Program-made: the position numbers and the translations under genes
Source: Vulcanimicrobiota bacterium
Lineage (GTDB): Bacteria > Vulcanimicrobiota > Vulcanimicrobiia > Eremiobacterales > Eremiobacteraceae
Reading direction: 5' to 3'
NCBI GenBank assembly: GCA_013290125.1
Contig: JABCYQ010000004.1
Span: 1 to 64,000 of the forward strand
Length of the DNA: 64,000 nt
The notes under the pieces: model-generated
Seen by the model: only the letters and a program-made list of their open reading frames with translations
What the model was told of the DNA's origin: nothing
The model's database searches: none
In this document: positions 52,916-62,020 of the stretch, one piece after another
How positions within the stretch are numbered: the stretch's first letter is position 1
Layout of the letters: every line of letters starts with the position of its first letter

Positions 52916-53937
52916 AGGCGGCGGCAGCGCTCGGCATCGCGTGCCTCGCTCTGCTCGTGGCGTTCTGCGAACCCGCGGCCGCGCGCGTGCGCATCCACTA
53001 CATCGCCGCCGACGAAGTGATGTGGAACTATGCGCCGCTACGGATGAATCCGATCGCCGGCACGCCGCTGCCTCCGCTGTTGCCAACGCAACTCGGCTGG
53101 ACCTTTCAGAAAGCGATCTACCGGGAGTATACCGACGCAACGTTTGCTCATCTTGTGCCGGTCGCGCCGAGCGAGCGCTATCACGGGATGACCGGGCCGA
53201 CAATCCATGCCGAGGTCGGCGATACCGTCGTCATCGTCTTCCGAAATCGGACACGCTTTCCGTTCGATATCGCACCGAGCGGCGTGCGTTCCACCCCGAA
53301 TCCATCGGCTGTATTGCCGGGCGCGACGCGTACGTTTCGCTGGCCGATCAGCGACGCTGACGGTCCGGGTGTAAACGATGGCAGTTCACTCCTCTACGTC
53401 TACGAGTCCGACGTGAATCAACGGACGAGCGAAAGCGCCGGCCTCATCGGTCCGCTCATCGTCACGCGCCGCGGGCAAGCGCGTGCGGATGGATCGCCGG
53501 CCGATGTCGACAGAGAGATCGTCGCGCTGTTCTCGGTGCAGGATGAGTTTCAAAATCCGTTCCTTTCTTTGAATCTCGCGAGCGCCGCCATTAACCCCAG
53601 ACATTTCAGCGGGCGCGAAAAGACTTTCGAGAACGACAACTACATCCACACGATCAACGGGTTCGCATGGGGCAACATGCCGACGCCTACGATGCGCGTG
53701 GGAGAACGAGTCCGCTGGTATCTGCTTTCAACCATGACCCCAGCCGATGGCCATGCTCCGACTTGGTCTGGCCAAACCGTGCTGTCTCAGGGCAACCGCA
53801 GCGATGTGGTCGCACTGGTCACGCCGCATGCGGTCGCCGACATGGTGCCGGACAATCCGGGTGTGTGGCTGCTCGTCTGCACGTTGAACATCCACTTGCT
53901 CAACGGCATGGAAGCCCGCTACAAAGTCGTCAAATAA
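52912..53937 (+). CDS. Multicopper-oxidase paralogue lacking the trinuclear copper site
   Basis: 341 residues from a GTG overlapping the upstream stop. A signal peptide ends near residue 25. It aligns along its length with the preceding oxidase. HAHG has become APSG, HSH has become ESD, HSPHWHG has become HAPTWSG, and HCHVNLH has become VCTLNIH. All eight type 2/3 histidines are gone, while the type 1 ligands His281, Cys323, His328 and axial Met333 remain. It should hold one blue copper at most, so it is likely an electron-transfer partner or a structural subunit of the first protein. That role is inference. Confidence 0.85.
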   Translation: MKAAAALGIACLALLVAFCEPAAARVRIHYIAADEVMWNYAPLRMNPIAGTPLPPLLPTQLGWTFQKAIYREYTDATFAHLVPVAPSERYHGMTGPTIHAEVGDTVVIVFRNRTRFPFDIAPSGVRSTPNPSAVLPGATRTFRWPISDADGPGVNDGSSLLYVYESDVNQRTSESAGLIGPLIVTRRGQARADGSPADVDREIVALFSVQDEFQNPFLSLNLASAAINPRHFSGREKTFENDNYIHTINGFAWGNMPTPTMRVGERVRWYLLSTMTPADGHAPTWSGQTVLSQGNRSDVVALVTPHAVADMVPDNPGVWLLVCTLNIHLLNGMEARYKVVK

Positions 53938-53959
53938 AATTAGGGCGAACTATCTTAAC

Positions 53960-53984
53960 TGAAGGGGCCGACGCTAGTCGGCCC
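53960..53984 (+). repeat. REP-like palindrome
   Basis: TGAAGGGGCCGACGCTA then GTCGGCCC. It has the same CGCTAG centre as the copy at 15927 but is not followed by a T-tract. Confidence 0.88.
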
Positions 53985-54095
53985 GCATTTATATCGAACC
54001 AAATCGGGTCGCTCCCTCCGCTGACCTCGGAGGCGTCGAGCGACGCCCCGTTGAATCGAGCCGACCGTTACGCCACGTGGCTTTTGCACCCTAAC

Positions 54096-54171
54096 GCCGA
54101 CGTAGCTCAGCTGGTAGAGCGGCGGTTTCGTAAACCGCAGGTCTCCGGTTCAATCCCGGACGTCGGCTCCA
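54096..54171 (+). tRNA. tRNA-Thr (anticodon CGU)
   Basis: The acceptor stem GCCGACG pairs with CGTCGGC. The D arm is GCTC...GAGC. The anticodon stem GCGGT/ACCGC encloses loop TTCGTAA with anticodon CGT. The T arm is TCCGG-TTCAATC-CCGGA, followed by T and an encoded CCA. It reads ACG codons. I saw no duplicate of its 3' end that would mark an integrated element. Confidence 0.97.
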
Positions 54172-54191
54172 TATTCCATGATAGTTTCCGC

Positions 54192-54350
54192 TTGAACGGC
54201 ATCAATAGCGGCCTTCTCAGCACAGCGACTCAATCCGCCGCCCAAGTCGAGCTAGGCTCACTATTGGAGGCATTCGGAAATACAGACTGGCGAACTTTCT
54301 TGCCCGCTAGTTCGTCCGCTGCGGGCGCGCTTGCGAAGAAGTTTAGTTGA
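54192..54350 (+). pseudogene. Short open frame, possible C-terminal remnant
   Basis: About 52 codons from a TTG at 54192, encoding LLSTATQSAAQVELGSLLEA and ending AAGALAKKFS. It begins 21 bp after the tRNA and its TGA overlaps the next gene start by TTGA. That overlap suggests a once-coupled gene pair whose first member was truncated, perhaps by insertion at the tRNA. It could also be chance. Confidence 0.3.
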
Positions 54351-54742
54351 CGGTGTTGCATCTGGAAGAGATTCCCAGCCGGCTTGAAGAGGCGATGCCT
54401 GAACTGAGCGGTAGACTGCGGGAGCTCACGGAACTCTTCGGCGGGCCGCTACCGCATTTAATTTTTCTGGATCTCGCTGAATATGTCCGCGGCGAGCTGC
54501 GGAGATCAGCGGACAAATCTTCGGGGACGCCGGATATTCCATCCTTGGAGCGATTGTTTGCATTTGTTGAACTGTGTGCTCGGTCCACCGATGTACGGGT
54601 GAGCCGCGACCTCCTGGAGCTTTCCTTCTTAAACGAATTTACCCATGGTGACACGTCTTACCCTGAAATCTACGCGTTGTCTGGCTTGCGAACAAAAGAA
54701 AAGCTTGACCAACTTAGACGTAAATCGGCTTTTGATCACTAA
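54347..54742 (+). CDS. Hypothetical protein (DUF7674-like)
   Basis: 131 residues from a TTG at 54347; GTG at 54353 is also possible. It is mostly helical and acidic. LPHLIFLDLAEYVRGELRRS and LERLFAFVELCARSTD resemble small uncharacterised proteins of the DUF7674 type, some of which sit beside toxin genes. ELSFLNEFTHGDTSYPEIY is near the end. Base composition is less GC-rich than the flanks, hinting at transfer. No function is assigned. Confidence 0.5.
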   Translation: MTVLHLEEIPSRLEEAMPELSGRLRELTELFGGPLPHLIFLDLAEYVRGELRRSADKSSGTPDIPSLERLFAFVELCARSTDVRVSRDLLELSFLNEFTHGDTSYPEIYALSGLRTKEKLDQLRRKSAFDH

Positions 54743-55799
54743 GCTATCATTCGCACTTGCGGCCGCGCTAATACTAGTTTTCTGCTCGCCGTGGTTTTTC
54801 GGCGGGAGACTGGGGCAGGCGACAGCGACCCAAACCGCGAGCGCCGGCAACCGGTTTTCTACGACGTGCAGTGCGCGAGCCGCGCTATATGTTGCCGAAA
54901 TTGCGCTGACCAAAGTAACATCCTTGACACAGGTTTCGAATGAGCGGTATGAAGGTATGGCTCCAACTGGAAAGGTCACCGTGCGATGGAATTGCGGCGT
55001 TGAGCCGGAGCCATACGATGTTCAGTTGGATTGGTCTGATACGTCTCAGCCCATTCAGTTGAAGTTTAGAAAGCGACCCATCGCGAGCGTCGCGTTTCGT
55101 CGGCGTGTGACCGACTATGCAGGGCTGATAGCGGACTCGGCGGGGCGGCGATCTCTCGTTTCCACATCGGAGCCGCCAAGGCTTATATTCTCCGGCGATT
55201 CAAGGCAAATCGGGTTGGGCTACAGTTCGTCTGATCGTGTCGAAGCGGCCGAAACCACTACAAGCATCATTTCTGGAAATCGCGGTCCTGTGTTGTTTCA
55301 TCAGGGGGAGGATGATAAGTGGCCGGAAGGGCGTCTTGTCGTCGCTCAAGACCTAGCACCGCAAGTTAGAATTGGTCCGCTTACTCTGCGAATGAGCGTC
55401 TTTGAAATGCACCGCGTTTTGGGCACGGGGAAAGTCGAACCGTACTGTTTCGGGTCGAGTTCAACTTTGTGCGTTTCCTCGGAACGATATTCTGGCGCGA
55501 ATGGTACGCTCGAAATCCTCGAAGCAAAACATAGCGACGAGCTTGGAGTTGAGACGTCCGTAGTTGTTGGGATGGTCCTTCGCTGTCCGTTGTCAAAAAG
55601 CAATTCTGCCGGGGCCAGGGGCGTCACGGAGTTCGGTGGTTGGAAGATTAACGGGAAGCCCCTAGCGGAGCTCCAAGACGGGATTCCGACGTGGGCGGTT
55701 CTGAACAGCGGTGTCGGGTTCAAGAGACTATCAGATGGATTTTGGACCGCTGAGGTCACATACAACGGTTCAATCATGCAACTTTATATCGGACCCTAA
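54732..55799 (+). CDS. Hypothetical membrane-anchored protein
   Basis: 355 residues from a TTG at 54732. An ATG at 54645 would add a CLACEQ segment but overlap the upstream gene by 98 bp. A signal anchor, LSFALAAALILVFCSPWFF, starts the protein. The rest is polar and beta-rich, with WNCGVEPEPYDVQLDW, IGPLTLRMSVFEMHRVLG (as in proteins with a SmpA/DUF-type repeat) and VGMVLRCPL. I do not recognise the family. Codon use is more relaxed than in neighbouring operons. Confidence 0.5.
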   Translation: MITKLSFALAAALILVFCSPWFFGGRLGQATATQTASAGNRFSTTCSARAALYVAEIALTKVTSLTQVSNERYEGMAPTGKVTVRWNCGVEPEPYDVQLDWSDTSQPIQLKFRKRPIASVAFRRRVTDYAGLIADSAGRRSLVSTSEPPRLIFSGDSRQIGLGYSSSDRVEAAETTTSIISGNRGPVLFHQGEDDKWPEGRLVVAQDLAPQVRIGPLTLRMSVFEMHRVLGTGKVEPYCFGSSSTLCVSSERYSGANGTLEILEAKHSDELGVETSVVVGMVLRCPLSKSNSAGARGVTEFGGWKINGKPLAELQDGIPTWAVLNSGVGFKRLSDGFWTAEVTYNGSIMQLYIGP

Positions 55800-55883
55800 C
55801 TCTCGCATGAGACGCTCGAAAAAAAGATGTGATCTCCGAGCGAAACCCTATTTATTCCATAAGCACTTGGAGTTGGCTTCCGT

Positions 55884-56621
55884 ATGAAAGCGACGTTTTA
55901 TTGGCGCGTAGTCTTTGGTGCGTCGGCTATGCTATCGGGCGTCGCCTCGCTGATCTGGCACGACTCAGGGATGTGGCTGCGTTCGCGCGCGTTCGGACCG
56001 ACCTTAGCGCCAGTCGTCGCTTGGGTTCTCGCGATCGCGCTCGTTACAGCTGGCGCAGCGATCATGCATCCGCGAACTGCACGATTCGCGTCGGCCGTGC
56101 TTGGCGTCATTTACGGCCTGTTCACGCTGGCGTGCATTCCCGATATGATCGCCGCACCATCCACACCCTTGTCATACGTGGACTTCTTCGAACAGCTCTC
56201 CATCGTATGCGGCGCAATTGCGATATATGCGGCAACCGAGAAGGATGCAGCTCGGTCCGCTGCGGTCGGGCGGGCGGCGCGCCTGGGGTTCGGAGTCTGC
56301 ACGGCCTCGTTCGCTTGGGCGCAGATCGTCTATCTTCGCCATACGGAGAGCTTGGTTCCGATGTGGATAGAGCCGAACCCGATGTTTTGGACGATCCTCA
56401 CGACAGTCGCGTTCGGACTCGCAGCGATCGCAATCCTCATAAACTATCGAGCGCGTCTGGCGATGCGCCTGATGGCCTTGATGTTGGCGCTCTTCGGCCT
56501 GCTGGTGTGGCTGCCGCGGATCGTCACGCATCCCGAAACGCTAGCGAACTGGACCGAATTCAGCTCGAACTACCTGATGACAGCGGCCTCTTGGCTGGTG
56601 TCAGACGTGAGGGCTCTCTGA
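55884..56621 (+). CDS. Multi-pass membrane hypothetical protein
   Basis: 245 residues with about seven or eight hydrophobic helices, for example WRVVFGASAMLSGVASLIW, VVAWVLAIALVTAGAAIM, TTVAFGLAAIAILINY and MLALFGLLVWLPRIV. A DoxX-like or DUF-type small membrane protein is possible. It stands alone between the hypothetical gene and phosphoketolase. The start ATG follows a stretch without a clear ribosome-binding site. Confidence 0.65.
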   Translation: MKATFYWRVVFGASAMLSGVASLIWHDSGMWLRSRAFGPTLAPVVAWVLAIALVTAGAAIMHPRTARFASAVLGVIYGLFTLACIPDMIAAPSTPLSYVDFFEQLSIVCGAIAIYAATEKDAARSAAVGRAARLGFGVCTASFAWAQIVYLRHTESLVPMWIEPNPMFWTILTTVAFGLAAIAILINYRARLAMRLMALMLALFGLLVWLPRIVTHPETLANWTEFSSNYLMTAASWLVSDVRAL

Positions 56622-56730
56622 ATCGCTGACTGCGCTGGCATACGTAGATAATATTATGGTCTGGTAAAGGCGCACGTCGAATCGTGCAGCACCGTGGGTA
56701 ACAGCAGCCGCGAGACCGAAATACGAACCG

Positions 56731-59115
56731 ATGCTCACTGAACGTAACCAAGACCTGAACGAGCTTTCGCAAGACGAATTGCACCGAATCGATGCATACT
56801 GGCGCGCTGCCAACTATCTTTCCGTCGGCCAGATTTATCTGCTCGACAATCCGCTGCTGAGAGAATCGCTTAAAGCCGAACATGTGAAGCCGCGATTGCT
56901 TGGCCACTGGGGAACGACGCCAGGGCTAAACTTCGTCTACGCGCACTTGAACCGGGCGATCAAGAAGCACGATTTGGATATGATCTTCATCGCCGGCCCT
57001 GGCCACGGCGGCCCAGCTGTTGTCGCGAACACGTACTTAGAGGGAACGTACAGCGAACTGTATCCGAACGTCGGTCAGGATACCAAAGGCATGCAGGCGC
57101 TTTTCAAGCAGTTCTCATTCCCCGGGGGAGTGCCGAGCCATGCTTCGCCGGAGACTCCAGGTTCGATCAACGAAGGCGGTGAGCTTGGCTACGCGCTCAC
57201 GCACGCGTTCGGCGCCGTGTTCGACAATCCGAGCCTCATAGCGGCGACCGTCGTCGGTGATGGAGAAGCTGAGACCGGAGCGCTCGCCGCAAGCTGGCAT
57301 TCGAATAAATTTCTCAATCCGGCGCGCGACGGCGCCGTGCTGCCGATCCTGCATCTCAATGGATATAAAATAGCCGGGCCGACCGTGCTCGCGCGGATTC
57401 CAGACAAAGAACTCACGTCTCTGCTCGAAGGGTACGGCTATGCGCCCCACACGGTGGAAGGCGACGAGCCTGAGGCGATGCACCGCCACATGGCTGAAAC
57501 GCTCGGAAGAGTTCTCGCGGAAATTCGCTCGATTCAAGACCAAGCGCGCGCGAGCGGCTTCACGACTCGCCGGCCCTGGCCCATGATCGTGCTGCGTTCG
57601 CCCAAAGGCTGGACCGGACCCAAGACTGTGGATGGTCTACAAGTTGAGGGAACGTTCCGCGCACACCAGGTCCCCGTGGACGACGTGCGAGCAAATCCAA
57701 GACATTTGCGCATTTTGGAAGATTGGATGCGAAGCTATCGCCCGGCCGAATTGTTCGATGAAAACGGTCGGTTGAGGCCGGAGTTGGCCGGGCTCGCGCC
57801 TGTTGGAAATCGCAGAATGGGTTCCAACCCTCACGCGAACGGCGGATTGTTGCTTCGGGACCTCATCATGCCCGATTTCCGCGACCATGCCGTTGCGGTC
57901 AACGCGCCGGGCGTCGCGCGCGGAGAAGCGACGCGTGTCCTGGGTAAGTTCTTGCGCGAGATCGTGCGCCTAAATCCCGACACGTTTCGCGTGGTCGGCC
58001 CGGACGAGACGAATTCCAATCGGCTCAATGCATTGTTCGACGTCACGAACCGCTGTTCCACGGCGGAGATACTCCCGACAGACGACCACATAGCACCTGA
58101 CGGACGTGTGATGGAAGTGTTGAGCGAGCATCTCTGTCAAGGTTGGCTCGAAGGATATCTCTTGACGGGACGTCACGGGTTCTTCTCATGTTATGAGGCG
58201 TTCAGTCACATCATCGGCTCGATGTTCAACCAACACGCGAAGTGGCTGAAGGTCACGCGCTGCATACCGTGGCGGCGCCCCATCGCGTCGCTCAACTATC
58301 TCCTAACGTCCCACGTTTGGCGCCAGGATAACAACGGTTTCAGTCATCAGGACCCAGGCTTCATCGATCACGTCGTCAACAAGAAAGCAGACGTCGTGCG
58401 AGTCTATCTCCCACCGGACGCCAACACGCTGCTCTCTGTCGCGGATCATTGCTTGCGTAGCCGGCACTACGTCAACGTCATCGTCGCGGGCAAGCAGCCT
58501 GAATGGCAGTGGTTAGATATCGAGGCGGCGATCCGCCATTGCACCGAGGGCATCGGCATTTGGGACTGGGCGAGCAACGATCAGGGCCTCGATCCCGACG
58601 TCGTCATGGCCTGCGCGGGCGACGTGCCGACGCTCGAGACACTCGCGGCCGTCGCGTTGCTCAATCAACACCTGCCGGACGTGAAAATCCGGGTGGTCAA
58701 TGTCGTAGACCTTATGACGCTCCAATCGCGTTCAGAACATCCACACGGATTACCTGACGACGAATTCGATTCGATATTCACAAAAAATGCGCCGATCATC
58801 TTCGCGTTTCACGGTTATCCCGCACTCATCCACAGGCTGACGTATCGACGCGCGAACCATGCTGGGCTTCACGTCCATGGCTACAAGGAAGAAGGCTCGA
58901 CGACGACGCCGTTCGACATGACCGTTAGAAATGAGATCGATCGATACCATTTGGCGAATGACGCGATCAATCGGCTGCCACCGATCCAAGACCGTTCGGC
59001 GCACCTGCAGCAGCTCATCCGAGATAAACTCGTCGAACACGCTGTCTACGTACGCCAATTCGGCGAAGATATGCCGGAGATCCGCGACTGGCGTTGGCGT
59101 TCCGGAAGACTCTGA
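56731..59115 (+). CDS. xfp: Phosphoketolase (xylulose 5-phosphate/fructose 6-phosphate)
   Basis: 794 residues, the normal length. [38 protein letters not shown], and the ThDP motif [20 protein letters not shown] with KFLNP are family hallmarks. [10 protein letters not shown] and [20 protein letters not shown] occur in the second half. It cleaves ketose phosphates with Pi to acetyl phosphate plus a shorter sugar phosphate. It is followed after 3 bp by acetate kinase, which would turn acetyl phosphate into acetate and ATP. Confidence 0.97.
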   Translation: MLTERNQDLNELSQDELHRIDAYWRAANYLSVGQIYLLDNPLLRESLKAEHVKPRLLGHWGTTPGLNFVYAHLNRAIKKHDLDMIFIAGPGHGGPAVVANTYLEGTYSELYPNVGQDTKGMQALFKQFSFPGGVPSHASPETPGSINEGGELGYALTHAFGAVFDNPSLIAATVVGDGEAETGALAASWHSNKFLNPARDGAVLPILHLNGYKIAGPTVLARIPDKELTSLLEGYGYAPHTVEGDEPEAMHRHMAETLGRVLAEIRSIQDQARASGFTTRRPWPMIVLRSPKGWTGPKTVDGLQVEGTFRAHQVPVDDVRANPRHLRILEDWMRSYRPAELFDENGRLRPELAGLAPVGNRRMGSNPHANGGLLLRDLIMPDFRDHAVAVNAPGVARGEATRVLGKFLREIVRLNPDTFRVVGPDETNSNRLNALFDVTNRCSTAEILPTDDHIAPDGRVMEVLSEHLCQGWLEGYLLTGRHGFFSCYEAFSHIIGSMFNQHAKWLKVTRCIPWRRPIASLNYLLTSHVWRQDNNGFSHQDPGFIDHVVNKKADVVRVYLPPDANTLLSVADHCLRSRHYVNVIVAGKQPEWQWLDIEAAIRHCTEGIGIWDWASNDQGLDPDVVMACAGDVPTLETLAAVALLNQHLPDVKIRVVNVVDLMTLQSRSEHPHGLPDDEFDSIFTKNAPIIFAFHGYPALIHRLTYRRANHAGLHVHGYKEEGSTTTPFDMTVRNEIDRYHLANDAINRLPPIQDRSAHLQQLIRDKLVEHAVYVRQFGEDMPEIRDWRWRSGRL

Positions 59116-59118
59116 TCC

Positions 59119-60306
59119 GTGAAGATACTCTGCCTTGACGCGGGCTCGTCGTCGCTCAAGTTCGCCGTGTTCGAGTCCGACGACAAATCACAGCGGCTGC
59201 TCCTTCGCGGTGCTGCCGAAGGTTTGGGCCAGCCGTCTACACAGTTTTGGGCACAGGATTCAACCGGTAAGAGTGTTGACGACGCTATGTCGAGCAATCG
59301 CCTCGACCCGGAAACAGCGCTCGATCGCGTCTTCGGCGCGATGGCAAAAGCAGAGATCGGAGTCGCCGAGGCGATAGGGCACCGAATCGTCTTCGGCGGG
59401 CCGGATCATGTCGCGCCGGCGCTGGTGACGCCGGCGTTGTTGGCGGATCTCGACCGCTTCGTGCAGTTCGATCCGATGCACCTGCGGTCGCAATTGGATC
59501 TCGTGACTAGGGTGTCGAAGCGGGATCCGAATGCAATACAGGTCGCATGCTTCGACACCGCATTTCATCAACGCATGCCAAGCATAGCGAAGCGCATTCC
59601 TCTGCCGCGATCGGTCGGGCCTTTGATTCAACGCTATGGTTATCATGGACTATCGTTTGAATACATCATCTCTGCGCTCGGAAATGCGTCAGCCGGTCGA
59701 GTCTTGATCGCGCATCTCGGCAGCGGGTCAAGCCTCGCGGCCGTGCGTGACGGCCAACCGGTCGATACGACGATGGGATTCAGTCCGCTGGGCGGCTTGA
59801 TGATGGGCACGAGGCCCGGAGATCTCGATCCAGGCGTGCTGCTGTATCTTATCCAGGCACATTATTCGGCGGCAGAATTGGAGACGCTGCTGACCGAGCG
59901 ATCCGGATTGCTTGGCGTCTCCGACGCCAGCGCCAGCATGGAGACGCTCTTGGACCGCGCTGCTGCAGATCGCCAGTCGATGGACGCTATCGAACTCTTT
60001 GTCTACCAGGTCCGCAAGCACGCCGGTGCGCTGATCGCTGTCCTAGGTGGATTGGATACGCTCGTGTTCACCGGCGGAATCGGCGAGCATGCGGCGCCGA
60101 TCCGCAACATGATCGCAGACGGTTTGATGTGCGCCGGTGTTCGCGTGGATCCCGCTAGAAATGCGGCGAGCGATGCCGTCATTTCACCTGACGATAGTCT
60201 CGTCACAGTGCGCGTCATTCCCACCGATGAAAGCCAGATGATCGCGCGTCACGTTCGAGATATCCTAGTCCAACCCCGGGAGTTCACAAGCGTTCGTCGA
60301 AGATAA
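59119..60306 (+). CDS. ackA: Acetate kinase
   Basis: 395 residues from the GTG at 59119. The first ASKHA motif is CLDAGSSSLKFAVF, with Asp instead of the usual Asn. GHRIVFGGPDHVAP, ACFDTAFHQRMP and GYHGLSFEYI follow, then FSPLGGLMMGTRPGDLDPG and LVFTGGIGEHAAPIR. It pairs with phosphoketolase and works from acetyl phosphate and ADP. The 3-bp spacing indicates one transcript. Confidence 0.93.
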   Translation: MKILCLDAGSSSLKFAVFESDDKSQRLLLRGAAEGLGQPSTQFWAQDSTGKSVDDAMSSNRLDPETALDRVFGAMAKAEIGVAEAIGHRIVFGGPDHVAPALVTPALLADLDRFVQFDPMHLRSQLDLVTRVSKRDPNAIQVACFDTAFHQRMPSIAKRIPLPRSVGPLIQRYGYHGLSFEYIISALGNASAGRVLIAHLGSGSSLAAVRDGQPVDTTMGFSPLGGLMMGTRPGDLDPGVLLYLIQAHYSAAELETLLTERSGLLGVSDASASMETLLDRAAADRQSMDAIELFVYQVRKHAGALIAVLGGLDTLVFTGGIGEHAAPIRNMIADGLMCAGVRVDPARNAASDAVISPDDSLVTVRVIPTDESQMIARHVRDILVQPREFTSVRRR

Positions 60307-60348
60307 GCCAGGACGCGGATAATCCGCTTGTACTGAGTTAAAGGACTT

Positions 60349-60825
60349 ATGATGGCCGGCGACCTGGAATCGGAATTCAACAAACGGAGGGATGAGGCCA
60401 ACGCGCCGCTTGTCGCGTCGGACGACCTCGTCGCGGCCGTTGATAAAATGCGCCGCGCCGGTGCGCGGATCTGCGCCGAGACGATCCGAGCTGCTGTGAA
60501 GGCCGACGCCCGGCTTGCCGGTGCGCTGACGCCTCATGCTGAGAACCTTTCCGGCGGCAATTTCAAACTCGAGTTTACGGGCAACAGTTTTGACGTCCGC
60601 GTCGATGGGCAGGTATCGTACAACCAATCCAAAGCGATGTTCGACAGACCACAGGATCCCGGCTGGACCTCATTTGAGATAAGCGCGACCGTGACCGCTC
60701 ACACTATCACCACCAAGTCGGCCTCAGAGAGAATCGAGGCGCGCTTTGCGCCGGACGGCACCGCCGTGATGGTCGTAGCGCTAGCGATCGAGGCGGCAGT
60801 CGCCGACTTGGCGGGCCGAAATTGA
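60349..60825 (+). CDS. Hypothetical protein
   Basis: 158 residues beginning MMAGDLESEFNKRRDEANAP. The first half is helical and charged; the second half is beta-rich, with FKLEFTGNSFDVRVDG and SFEISATVTAHTITTKSASE. No family is recognised. It follows ackA by 42 bp on the same strand and may be the last gene of that transcript. Confidence 0.55.
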   Translation: MMAGDLESEFNKRRDEANAPLVASDDLVAAVDKMRRAGARICAETIRAAVKADARLAGALTPHAENLSGGNFKLEFTGNSFDVRVDGQVSYNQSKAMFDRPQDPGWTSFEISATVTAHTITTKSASERIEARFAPDGTAVMVVALAIEAAVADLAGRN

Positions 60826-60841
60826 TCTCGTAGATCGCCCG

Positions 60842-61060
60842 TTATTTAGAATGGTCTTTCTTGGTGCGGCGTTGCTTGCCGACGATGTTGCCGTGTTCTG
60901 TCGCCTTCTCCAATTCAGCATGCTGCCGCGCCATATCGTAGCGCTCCACGCCGGCGATCCGTTGCGACGACATCGACACGGATCTATCTCGCTTGCCCTG
61001 TGTGTGCGCGGCGTTGACGTTAGATCGCCCGCCGCTCGGCCTTCCGCCGCCCTTACCCAC
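60842..61060 (-). CDS. Small basic hypothetical protein
   Basis: 72 residues from a GTG with GGAGG 8 bp upstream, which is the main support. The sequence is Gly/Lys/Arg-rich at the start (GKGGGRPSGGRSN) and ends TKKDHSK, so it may bind nucleic acid. No domain is recognised. It converges on the hypothetical gene at 60349. Confidence 0.5.
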   Translation of the reverse strand: MGKGGGRPSGGRSNVNAAHTQGKRDRSVSMSSQRIAGVERYDMARQHAELEKATEHGNIVGKQRRTKKDHSK

Positions 61061-61411
61061 GACAATCCTCCGATTCGACTTTGAGCCCGGCTCAGGCGCC
61101 TACCGCCACGGATAGGAACGCGATGATCGCCTTCCAAGCGCGCAAAATCTGACTGATAAAATCCACCAGTTCTAGAGCAAGCGGTTCATGACGCAGTCGG
61201 CCGCTGCATCGGCTAAATTTAGAAGCGGCGCCTTGGGGCGACGCCGCTCTTGCCCTTCAGTTGGCATCACGATACTACATCGGATCGAGTAACTTGTCTG
61301 TATCTATTCGAACCATCAGACGGCCCTGCGTCCAGTGACCAGGTTGCAGTTAAATGCCACTTGCTACTAGCATCGGAAGAAGTTGAGCAGGCTACGGCCG
61401 AGGCAACTCGT
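61061..61411. other. Intergenic sequence, no gene recognised
   Basis: About 350 bp between two leftward genes. I see no convincing gene, repeat or terminator; short open frames here lack ribosome-binding sites. Confidence 0.5.
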
Positions 61412-61852
61412 TCAATCGTGCAGCCCAGCCGACAATCTTCGGGGGAAAAAATGTGAGATGCATATCTCCCACCAGCTTTGTCGGGCTGAAAGTGTCTTTG
61501 CTCGTTCTTCGTCTATATACGCCGTAAGCGCCAATCTAGCTGCCTGCTCTAACCTTAGAGTCTCTCGCGACTTTGCAGTGCTGTCTGCAAGGTTGTTCAA
61601 CGCGCCCGTCAGATCCGAAAAGGCCGCATAAGCTGATTCTACTTGCGTTTGTGCCACGTCGCGATTCGCCACGTCGTTCTGGTGCGTCAGGCTCGCTAGG
61701 CGGACGGCCTCGCTGAGCATCGTCGTCCTAGAATCTACTTCCAGCGCGTGATCGAGGACGCCGTTGCTCAGACACCATTGACAGACCGCCAACGAATCGG
61801 CGCGAAAAATCTGATTGGAGCGTTCCTTACACAGGTCACACGCGATGGCCAC
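61412..61852 (-). CDS. Hypothetical protein with N-terminal zinc ribbon and coiled coil
   Basis: 146 residues from a GTG with AAGGAA about 8 bp upstream. The start CDLCKERSNQIF...CQWC carries two CXXC pairs (about residues 5-8 and 24-27), a likely zinc ribbon. The middle (about 50-115) is helical with heptad-like Leu and Ala and could form a coiled coil. The end is FPRRLSAGLHD. No family is recognised. Confidence 0.55.
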   Translation of the reverse strand: MAIACDLCKERSNQIFRADSLAVCQWCLSNGVLDHALEVDSRTTMLSEAVRLASLTHQNDVANRDVAQTQVESAYAAFSDLTGALNNLADSTAKSRETLRLEQAARLALTAYIDEERAKTLSARQSWWEICISHFFPRRLSAGLHD

Positions 61853-62020
61853 TGATCAATTCCTTAATAACGGGTCGCGAAGTACTAAAACGCGCTTCCG
61901 ACCGCTTACTTACTTAGGATAGCCGTTGCCGAAGCAAAAGTCTGTATTCAAGCGTACCAAGCAACCGGCGAGTGCAGGTCGAGAATGGGCTGCGGGCTGG
62001 ATACGATGATTAGCGGTGGG

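Noticed and set aside
54096-54171. Integration site (att) at the tRNA 3' end
   Set aside because: I found no second copy of the tRNA end and no integrase gene in the window.
53667-54350. Long open frame on the + strand running through the tRNA-Thr
   Set aside because: It is out of frame with the oxidase, reads through the tRNA and a repeat, and has no start signal; only its last 50 codons are kept as a possible remnant.
61250-61456. Open frame of 68 codons on the + strand
   Set aside because: TTG start without ribosome-binding site, no recognisable pattern, and overlap with the zinc-ribbon gene on the other strand.
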